64,000 bases of DNA, taken from NCBI GenBank assembly GCA_041652555.1, contig JBAZHE010000003.1:1-64000 (forward strand), written 5' to 3'. This document shows positions 58,610-64,000 of the stretch, piece by piece. A program made the position numbers and the translations under genes. Every line of letters begins with the position of its first letter. The stretch's first letter is position 1. Below the pieces are notes generated by a model. It had not been told where the DNA came from and ran no database searches. It was given only the letters and a program-made list of their open reading frames with translations. The stretch comes from JBAZHE01 sp041652555 (GTDB lineage: Bacteria > Patescibacteriota > Patescibacteriia > Patescibacteriales > WJLG01).

Positions 58610-59158
58610 ATGAGAAAATATTGTGCTATGGTAGATGTTGACAACACCCTCTTCGATTTCGCCACGCCATTATACGAAATGTTTATAAAGGATGGAATTA
58701 ATATTTCACCACCCACAGAATGGAATATTTGGGATTATTTTTATCCCGAGTACATGACCAGCAAAGTAGCGCACGAGTATTTCAACAATGTGCATTCACA
58801 TCAATTGGAATACGAGCCATTTGAAGATGCGCGCGTATTTTTGAGAGATTTGATGATGTATTATAAAGTGGTAATTGTATCTCATAGGCGACCGCACCAC
58901 TGTGGCATTCTAAAAGAATGGTTAGATATTAACCATTTGTCATATGATGAAGTTAAATGTTCAAACGATAAAACTAAAATGTTTGACAAAGATGTTTTCG
59001 ATGTGGTTATTGATGATTGCCCTATGACACTAACGGCGGCGAAAAATGCAGGCATTGTTGGTTACGGATTGATTCGTCCGTGGAATGTTGGATGTAAAGA
59101 CGGGGTGTTATTGTCTACATTGACGGAGATTGGGAAGTGTGGGGGTTGGATAGAATGA
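58610..59158 (+). CDS. HAD-family 5'(3')-nucleotidase-like protein, 182 aa
   Basis: VDVDNTLFDF (HAD motif I, DxDxT variant), VIVSHRR (motif II Ser), KCSNDKTKMF (Lys) and VVIDDCPMTLTAAKNAG (motif IV DD). Typical of deoxyribonucleotidases that remove 5' phosphates, as in phage and archaeal nucleotide pools. TATA-like tatttaaag lies at 58580-58588, about 26 bp before the ATG, predicting a leaderless transcript. Confidence 0.85.
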   Translation: MRKYCAMVDVDNTLFDFATPLYEMFIKDGINISPPTEWNIWDYFYPEYMTSKVAHEYFNNVHSHQLEYEPFEDARVFLRDLMMYYKVVIVSHRRPHHCGILKEWLDINHLSYDEVKCSNDKTKMFDKDVFDVVIDDCPMTLTAAKNAGIVGYGLIRPWNVGCKDGVLLSTLTEIGKCGGWIE

Positions 59159-59364
59159 CTCGTGCGGATTATTGGAATCAACAGATAGCATTTGACTGCC
59201 CAATTACAAAGAAGCGACATACTTTAAATGATTGCTTTCATAGATGTCAAGAGAATGGTTTTGAATATTTAGAATCTAATAAAAGGGTAGAGGCATTTTT
59301 ATATTGTTGTTTAGATTCGCAAGAAAGGTTTTTACATGACGGAAAGGTTAGGAGAGATCTTTGA
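59155..59364 (+). CDS. Small Cys-containing protein, 69 aa
   Basis: ATGA overlap with the HAD gene. CPITKKRHTLNDCFHRC, YCCLDS suggest a small metal site. Unknown. Confidence 0.52.
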   Translation: MTRADYWNQQIAFDCPITKKRHTLNDCFHRCQENGFEYLESNKRVEAFLYCCLDSQERFLHDGKVRRDL

Positions 59365-59436
59365 ACTGTAAGATAATATCTAATAGTTGGGTTATCACCA
59401 CAGTGTGATAATCAGAAGAATATATTAGTGATAATA

Positions 59437-59700
59437 ATGCTAGACAAATATAAACGCTACCACATCGGACGTATAATCCGCGCGACCAATAATCTATTTA
59501 AAGAGCCAGATTCCATCTGCCATAAGTGTCACAACGTGGAAGGCGATTTAAATTGTTTCTTTTGTTTTTGTCCGCTATACGAAGAATATGAGTGTGGTGG
59601 CGATTATGTTATTCTGAATAACGGGTTGAAGGATTGTTCGGGTTGTTTGAGACCACACATGAAGGAGTTTATTGAGGAGCAACTTTTAAAAATAATGTAA
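59437..59700 (+). CDS. Cysteine-rich small domain protein, 87 aa
   Basis: CHKCHNVEGDLNCFFCFCPLYEEYECGGDYVILNNGLKDCSGCLRPH is a near-complete match to the archaeal and bacterial 'cysteine-rich small domain' that I know from methanogen proteins; eight or more Cys are likely to bind metal. This supports an archaeal methanogen-type host. Start MLDKYKRYH preferred over an upstream ATG. Confidence 0.75.
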   Translation: MLDKYKRYHIGRIIRATNNLFKEPDSICHKCHNVEGDLNCFFCFCPLYEEYECGGDYVILNNGLKDCSGCLRPHMKEFIEEQLLKIM

Positions 59701-59747
59701 TGTTGGAAAAGTATATATACTTTAAAAACAATAATGTATGTGTTGGA

Positions 59748-59820
59748 GTTCGCATAGCACAATTGGTAGTGCGTCGGGATTGCAATCCGAAGGTTGGGGG
59801 TTCAACTCCCCCTGCGAACT
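59748..59820 (+). tRNA. tRNA, anticodon UGC (Ala) by geometry; identity uncertain
   Basis: Acceptor GTTCGCA/TGCGAAC, D-stem GCAC/GTGC, anticodon arm TCGGG-ATTGCAA-TCCGA (last pair G-U), 5-nt variable loop, T-arm GGGGG-TTCAACT-CCCCC. The loop reads UGC (Ala), but the alanine determinant G3-U70 is absent and the discriminator is U, as in Cys tRNAs (anticodon GCA one base over). The helix extends 3 bp beyond both ends. TATA-like gtatatatact at 59711-59721. Confidence 0.72.
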
Positions 59821-59859
59821 CCTTCATCTTGTGTTCCGCATACACATGAAACCTGCGGT

Positions 59860-59908
59860 GGAGTTCGCAATAAAATTGGGCATCTCGCGGTTCATATCCG
59901 TGTGATGC
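59860..59908 (+). other. tRNA-like fragment next to the tRNA gene
   Basis: Repeats the ten bases ggagttcgca that begin the tRNA helix, then shows GCATC-T-CGCGG-TTCATAT-CCGTG-T-GATGC, a T-arm-like hairpin with flanking stem, but no D or anticodon arm. Likely a decayed or recombined tRNA copy. A further hairpin gcacga/tcgtgc follows at 59920-59943. The rest of 59821-60001 holds only AT-rich promoter-like sequence. Confidence 0.4.
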
Positions 59909-60001
59909 TCTTATCAAGTGCACGAAAATAGATAAAATCGTGCATTATAATGTTTGGAGTGCACGAAACTTTTAAATACTATAAAATAGAATTAACAGAG
60001 A

Positions 60002-60622
60002 ATGTTACCAAAAACTTTATATATAACAATTTTAGTAATCACGATTTTCGCCGCCGGTTGCACCTCCGTTCAACCAACCGTAGTAGAAAATGTGCCTACT
60101 CCGGTTGCGGTCACACAGACATACGTGACCATTACAGATACACCAACCGAAATACCGGGCCCTGCACCCACGAATGATATGGGCGCGTGCTTCAACCGAT
60201 CAGACTCGGTGTATCCGGATTATTGTTACGACTACTATTATTGGGTCAAACCAACAACTACACCCGTGGGTATGGGATATACTGCTAAAGTGTGGCAAAA
60301 TTCGTCGTGCGTTTATAGGAACCGGACGAGTGATGAATGCGAAATGTGGGGGGATGATTCTTGGACGGCGATCTTCATGAAAAATCTGACGGTGGTTAGG
60401 AATATTAGTGGAATTAACATTACAGAGGTCGTTGCAGCCGCGTCTTACTACAATGATACGTGGGGGTTGAACGTGGTGAATGGAGCCGACTTTAATAGTT
60501 TTGTAAAGGCATACTGGAATGGAATTTACCCCGATGTGAAATATGATAAAAGTTTATTTGCGCCGGATAAGAATGTTAGCGTGGTTGTAACAAATGCGAC
60601 CTTCAATCCTGCTGCGTTTTAG
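60002..60622 (+). CDS. Lipoprotein with Pro/Thr linker, 206 aa
   Basis: Lipobox IFAAGC within a signal peptide, then a Thr/Pro-rich linker (VPTPVAVTQTYVTITDTPTEIPGP) and an external domain with Cys pairs and several N-x-S/T sites. The design is common in methanogens. Surface attached; function unknown. Confidence 0.72.
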   Translation: MLPKTLYITILVITIFAAGCTSVQPTVVENVPTPVAVTQTYVTITDTPTEIPGPAPTNDMGACFNRSDSVYPDYCYDYYYWVKPTTTPVGMGYTAKVWQNSSCVYRNRTSDECEMWGDDSWTAIFMKNLTVVRNISGINITEVVAAASYYNDTWGLNVVNGADFNSFVKAYWNGIYPDVKYDKSLFAPDKNVSVVVTNATFNPAAF

Positions 60623-60724
60623 AAACGGAATAAATGGGATTTTAGATATTTTTTGTTATTTTTATATAGAAACATTTATATACTATCAATTACAATATTG
60701 TAACACACTTTGATAAAGTGATTT

Positions 60725-60814
60725 TGTAATGCAATGTGATGTGATGTGTTGTCATGTTCTGTATTGTTTTGTGATGTAATGTTATCTGGCGTATTGTAAT
60801 GTTTTCTACTGTAT
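60725..60814 (+). repeat. Degenerate pentanucleotide TGTNN array (about 18 units)
   Basis: Continuous 5-bp phase: tgtaa, tgcaa, tgtga, tgtga, tgtgt, tgtca, tgttc, tgtat, tgttt, tgtga, tgtaa, tgtta, tctgg, cgtat, tgtaa, tgttt, tctac, tgtat. The first two or three bases are kept and the rest vary. It lies between convergent genes and touches the 3' end of the minus-strand membrane gene. Confidence 0.65.
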
Positions 60815-62338
60815 GGATCGAGTGAGATTTAATATCTCACTCTCATTTTTACGTTCGTACAGACTCCATGCTCCGGAAAAAACTTCTGTATATTCGTCAT
60901 TTACCCTTTTTACAATATTTTTCTTCTCGATGGAATCTAATCCAAACCAACCATCCGCTTTCCCCAAAGGTCCATCTGCGAGGATATATCTATTAGAATA
61001 GTTCATAATACACATATATTCTTCTTTGTATGCCGGCAACGTACTTACAATTGTTCGGTTTGGATTCATTCTCTGTATAACTAATGGTGCGACGTAGCGG
61101 CAACTACTATTCGTAGAAAAATAGTACGGAGCCGATCCCGTATCGAGATACAAAAGTGTATTTTCTTTAGATAAATTAAACTTTATTTCAATTGCATTTG
61201 CATTTTCATTGAAATAATTGTTCATCTTCAACTCCTGAACGCCGTAATTTTGTTCTAGACCCCAGATTGGTTGTGGACTATAAAGAATGCACCACATTGC
61301 GAATAGAACGAGGATTGATGCGGATACAACATTTTCGCGCTTAATTTTTTTAGTTATCCCTCTTTCCCTTGGTGTGTCTATCTCGTAAAGCACAATACCG
61401 ACGATGGCAGGGAGAAGAAAAACGTAATACTGGTACGCAAAACTCTCGCTTTGATAAAAAACCACAAATAACGGGGCTAAAAATGAAATTACAAACCATT
61501 TTGCGCGCGGATCGCGAATATGATTTTTTAACCACACGCCACTGTATATAATTCCGATGCCAATACAGGGAATATATATACTCATCGAGATTACTGTTGC
61601 AATACCGGTTACTCCGATTTGCCCTATCCAATCATATTCACCCACGTGACTTAAAATTGGAGCCATGAGAATGTCAGGGATAATTTGTGGCCATACAAAA
61701 ATATCTGCCGCGAGGAATGCCAAACCCATTAATATGAAACCAATCACACCACGAATCAAATCTATATGTTTATTAAAAATCAATACGATACACACGGCGG
61801 AAACTATAAGGCACCCCGTTGTGCCTTTAACCAACAATACCCAAATTAAAAGTGCGCCGGCGATATAGTGCCAAAGATTACTCTTCTCCACGAAGAGCGC
61901 GCATGAAATCATTGCGAAAATAATTGCTAAAAATTCAGCCTGTAAAATATTTAAATTGAGCGCGCAGAACATTCCGAAGAAGCAGAGGAGGAACGAGTAT
62001 TTTACCTTTAATATATTTTTTGAAAATAACCACGATGCAAAAATAACTAAAGCGACCGCAACACATTTAATTATCGGTTCCTGTAAGGCGTGATTTGAGA
62101 ATGGGACAAAGATATTAGTAAACAACGCAATGAGAAATTCACATATGTGATTCCCAACCGGTTTTATTTCCCAAAAACCGCCGTAAACATTTTGTGGGAA
62201 TGATAGGTATTTTATCCCTAATTCCTCAATTCCGTAAAAAATCCGAACGTCATTAGTAAGAGGCGAAAGTATAGAACCAACTGCCACTATTGGAAACATT
62301 ATAAAATATAACAACTTCTCGAAAATCGTAAACGCCAT
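60806..62338 (-). CDS. Polytopic membrane protein, GT-C glycosyltransferase-like, 510 aa
   Basis: About ten TM helices and a C-terminal external domain with N-glycosylation-type sites. The first loop between TM1 and TM2 holds NDVRIFYGIEELG and NVYGGFWEIKPVGNHI, an acidic loop as in GT-C enzymes (DUF2029/GT87 or PMT-like). Probably transfers a lipid-linked sugar outside the membrane; assignment is by architecture only. Monocistronic, divergent from the secreted protein genes at 62390. Confidence 0.65.
   Translation of the reverse strand: MAFTIFEKLLYFIMFPIVAVGSILSPLTNDVRIFYGIEELGIKYLSFPQNVYGGFWEIKPVGNHICEFLIALFTNIFVPFSNHALQEPIIKCVAVALVIFASWLFSKNILKVKYSFLLCFFGMFCALNLNILQAEFLAIIFAMISCALFVEKSNLWHYIAGALLIWVLLVKGTTGCLIVSAVCIVLIFNKHIDLIRGVIGFILMGLAFLAADIFVWPQIIPDILMAPILSHVGEYDWIGQIGVTGIATVISMSIYIPCIGIGIIYSGVWLKNHIRDPRAKWFVISFLAPLFVVFYQSESFAYQYYVFLLPAIVGIVLYEIDTPRERGITKKIKRENVVSASILVLFAMWCILYSPQPIWGLEQNYGVQELKMNNYFNENANAIEIKFNLSKENTLLYLDTGSAPYYFSTNSSCRYVAPLVIQRMNPNRTIVSTLPAYKEEYMCIMNYSNRYILADGPLGKADGWFGLDSIEKKNIVKRVNDEYTEVFSGAWSLYERKNESEILNLTRSIQ
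60820..60842 (-). terminator. Hairpin within the last codons of the GT-C-like gene
   Basis: GAGTGAGAT / ATCTCACTC, a perfect 9-bp stem with a 5-nt loop, overlaps the final codons (SEILNLTRSIQ). It may act in 3' end formation, though it is also coding. Confidence 0.4.
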
Positions 62339-62389
62339 TATTTAGTATGTGTTCGGAAAGTATTTATAGGTTTGCGACAATATACTATT

Positions 62390-62758
62390 ATGAAGATTTG
62401 GAAAGTTGTTTTGGTATTGATAGCAGTGCTACTGTTTTGTGGAGTTGTATCCGCGTGTGATTCTTCATACACAAATTATGGAAATGGGGTATTGTATTTT
62501 CATAAAGCGTTTGGATATACGCCACAAATTGGATGTAATTATCTAGAAGCAGGTGCAAGTATGTCGCAATATCTTGCAGATCATCCAGAGAAACATATTG
62601 TATCTATTGTCCCCGATGCATATATTGGATACGGGTTGACCGGTGGATTTTATGTTATTGTAGAAAATAAAAGTGTTGGTAAGATGGATTGCGAACCCAA
62701 TAGTGCATTGGGGGGATTTGGAACCACGGTTTTTAATTATACTTGTATAGAGGAGTAA
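62390..62758 (+). CDS. Secreted protein with signal peptide, 122 aa
   Basis: MKIWKVVLVLIAVLLFCGVVSAC is a signal peptide. Mature part contains Cys (GCNYLEAG, DCEPN, YTCIEE) and aromatic residues. The ATG lies about 14 bases after acaatatactat, consistent with a short leader. Unknown function. Confidence 0.62.
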   Translation: MKIWKVVLVLIAVLLFCGVVSACDSSYTNYGNGVLYFHKAFGYTPQIGCNYLEAGASMSQYLADHPEKHIVSIVPDAYIGYGLTGGFYVIVENKSVGKMDCEPNSALGGFGTTVFNYTCIEE

Positions 62759-62763
62759 TTAAT

Positions 62764-63117
62764 ATGCCATCCGGAAACGAAACAATATTAGTAATACTGG
62801 TGTTATTGATTGGTGGAGCGATTGGTGCATACGCAATTATGTATCAATCAACACCAACATCCACAGCACCAATGAATATAACCATCGTAGAAAAATATTC
62901 TGTCCATTCGTATCAAGAACAATGTGGTGGCGGCAAAGCAGCAGGTATGAAATGTACTTACACAGACCCACCAAAAATTATCGATGATAAAGGGGACTTG
63001 TATATAGTGCAGAATGAAGACGACTGGGCTAAAATGCAGATAAACAAAACGTATAATGTGCAATATGCAAGTTATCCAAACGTGCAGAAGGGAAAGATTG
63101 TTGGGATTAATTATTAA
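62764..63117 (+). CDS. Membrane-anchored protein, 117 aa
   Basis: One TM helix (ETILVILVLLIGGAIGAYAIM) followed by an external domain with Cys pair (ECG... KCTY) and beta-rich residues. Start MPSGNETI follows AGGAG with normal spacing; the longer frame from 62743 overlaps the previous gene. Unknown. Confidence 0.62.
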   Translation: MPSGNETILVILVLLIGGAIGAYAIMYQSTPTSTAPMNITIVEKYSVHSYQEQCGGGKAAGMKCTYTDPPKIIDDKGDLYIVQNEDDWAKMQINKTYNVQYASYPNVQKGKIVGINY

Positions 63118-63232
63118 AAACCCCACCGACTTCACCCTAGGCATCCTACTCGCTCTAGTCTTTGCACTAGACATTGCCACAACCCAGAGATTTGCCTTTC
63201 AACCGGAATTGGGTTTGAAGGAAACCCTATAA
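63098..63232 (+). CDS. Small TM protein, 44 aa (TTG start)
   Basis: Begins with TTG inside the end of the previous gene, after GAAGGGA. TM helix FTLGILLALVFALDIATT. Ends TAATG with the next gene. Weakly supported by frame and junction. Confidence 0.42.
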   Translation: MLGLIIKNPTDFTLGILLALVFALDIATTQRFAFQPELGLKETL

Positions 63233-63396
63233 TGCGCGCGGTCGTGGATAATTCGTTGTTGATAATTGCTGCAAAAGGCGTGGCATTAGGTTTAACTATT
63301 TACATTGTGAATAAGTTTAAAGATCATTTTCCTAGTTGGATCGGTCACTTTGGAATGTCGTGGTTATTGGAATTACTTGGGTGCGGTCATAAATAA
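63232..63396 (+). CDS. Small TM protein, 54 aa
   Basis: One hydrophobic helix (SLLIIAAKGVALGLTIYIV) and an aromatic tail. Overlaps the previous stop by TAATG. Could be holin-like by size, but nothing specific supports that. Confidence 0.48.
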   Translation: MRAVVDNSLLIIAAKGVALGLTIYIVNKFKDHFPSWIGHFGMSWLLELLGCGHK

Positions 63397-63487
63397 TTTG
63401 TTGGTGATTTTTTAGGACAAATTGTAAATTGGGTTTCCAATCCGCCCAACCAAAACCTTTATCATCTTTCAAAACGTATATGATAAG

Positions 63488-63709
63488 ATGAATCATAAAA
63501 CAAAAGGAAACGATACTCTCCGCCAACGGTTAAAATTATTTTTAAATAAAATACCTAGTGGGAAAGAAATCGAAACAAATCACTTGGTCATGGAACTTTC
63601 AAAACTCAATAAGAATTATTCTTTGAATTCAGCGCGCGTAACTAATCTTTTAAAAGAAAACCGAGAAGTCGTTAGATTTATTAGATCTGGGATTTGGTTG
63701 AAACTATAA
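63488..63709 (+). CDS. Winged-helix-like small protein, 73 aa
   Basis: Helical segments (TLRQRLKLFLNKIPSG, TNHLVMELSKLNKNYSLNSARVTNLLKENREVVRFIRSGIWLKL) end in a two-strand wing like that of wHTH proteins. Basic overall. Likely DNA-binding regulator. Confidence 0.58.
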   Translation: MNHKTKGNDTLRQRLKLFLNKIPSGKEIETNHLVMELSKLNKNYSLNSARVTNLLKENREVVRFIRSGIWLKL

Positions 63710-63771
63710 AATTTAACCTTCAACCGAAAAGTATAAGTAATTATGAGTTTATATAAAAAGTGGGAATTTAT

Positions 63772-64000
63772 ATGAAGTCAAAATACATTATGATTTTTAT
63801 AGCATTGCTTGTTAGTGCTATCTGTATTGCTGGATGTATAAATAATACTCCTACACCAACTGTAGTAACTGTTAAAGAAATCGGGCAACCTGCTCTACTA
63901 TATTCATATCCAACTACAATACCCACGGTGCCCACCCCTGCTCCTATAATAAAATCTGTTTCTGGATATTCGTCGCGTGGAACAAGCGAAGTAATTATAC
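63772..64000 (+). CDS. Lipoprotein, N-terminal part (runs off window)
   Basis: A lipoprotein signal peptide with lipobox IAGC (MKSKYIMIFIALLVSAICIAGC) and a Pro/Thr-rich linker (NNTPTPTVV, TIPTVPTPAP) as in methanogen surface lipoproteins and the 60002 protein. The frame is open to the window end, so length is unknown. TATA-like tttatataaa at 63748-63757. Confidence 0.65.
   Translation, partial: MKSKYIMIFIALLVSAICIAGCINNTPTPTVVTVKEIGQPALLYSYPTTIPTVPTPAPIIKSVSGYSSRGTSEVII

Noticed and set aside
63232..63396. Holin assignment for the small TM protein
   Set aside because: Size and one TM helix are not specific, and no lysis gene is nearby.
1..64000. Identification of the element as a Borg
   Set aside because: No long terminal repeats, no regular in-gene tandem repeats and no large one-strand replichore are visible here.

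Overview
The window looks like part of a large archaeal extrachromosomal element, most likely a virus or virus-like plasmid of a methanogen-type euryarchaeote. Supporting signs are TATA-box promoters about 25 bp before (often leaderless) start codons, a family B DNA polymerase with an intein, a B12-dependent ribonucleotide reductase, methanogen-style lipoproteins, a cobalamin-dependent radical SAM enzyme, archaeal-type tRNAs, and almost gapless operons of very small genes joined by ATGA or TAATG overlaps. Base composition is AT-rich. I see no capsid, portal, terminase, tail or integrase gene, so virus versus plasmid cannot be settled from this window.

Layout: (1) 0.1-4.6 kb, an operon of tiny proteins, a radical SAM enzyme and five proteins that share one N-terminal sequence (MK[TI]RxGFVSNSSSSSF); (2) 4.7-8.9 kb, an IbrA/IbrB-like PP-loop plus ParB-fold pair followed by three tandem NUMOD3/HNH homing endonucleases; (3) 8.9-10.8 kb, a membrane protein, a small RHH-type pair and eight minus-strand tRNA genes (five Leu, two Ser, one Thr); (4) 10.9-19.2 kb, minus-strand polB (intein in Exo II), membrane proteins, a frameshifted DUF4406 gene and a phosphoesterase; (5) 19.2-27.4 kb, Cys-rich proteins, class II RNR with a 271-nt group I intron, a Lar-like protein, an HD protein and a DNA methyltransferase; (6) 27.4-36.2 kb, a glycosylation cluster with four glycosyltransferases and two radical SAM enzymes, one with an intein inside its FeS motif; (7) 36.2-52.6 kb, minus-strand small proteins and the replication/recombination set (VRR-NUC nuclease, helicase, PD-(D/E)XK nuclease, DUF669 protein, Sak4-like ATPase), then a DUF262-HNH plus EcoRI-type methylase pair; (8) 52.7-55.8 kb, an HTH protein, a prim-pol/DUF3987 replication protein and a likely origin with inverted 9-bp iterons; (9) 55.8-64 kb, accessory genes, a metallo-beta-lactamase lipoprotein, a structured RNA candidate, a tRNA, a GT-C-like membrane protein and secreted proteins.

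The genes suggest self-sufficient replication (PolB, prim-pol, helicase, recombination ATPase), nucleotide supply (RNR, DUF4406, HAD nucleotidase, HD protein), DNA modification and restriction avoidance (two methylases, Lar-like protein, DUF262-HNH), and surface or glycan modification. At least nine intergenic regions carry the palindrome ACGCGT, in most cases a few bases downstream of the TATA box, suggesting a shared operator. Homing elements are dense: two inteins, one group I intron and four free-standing HNH genes.
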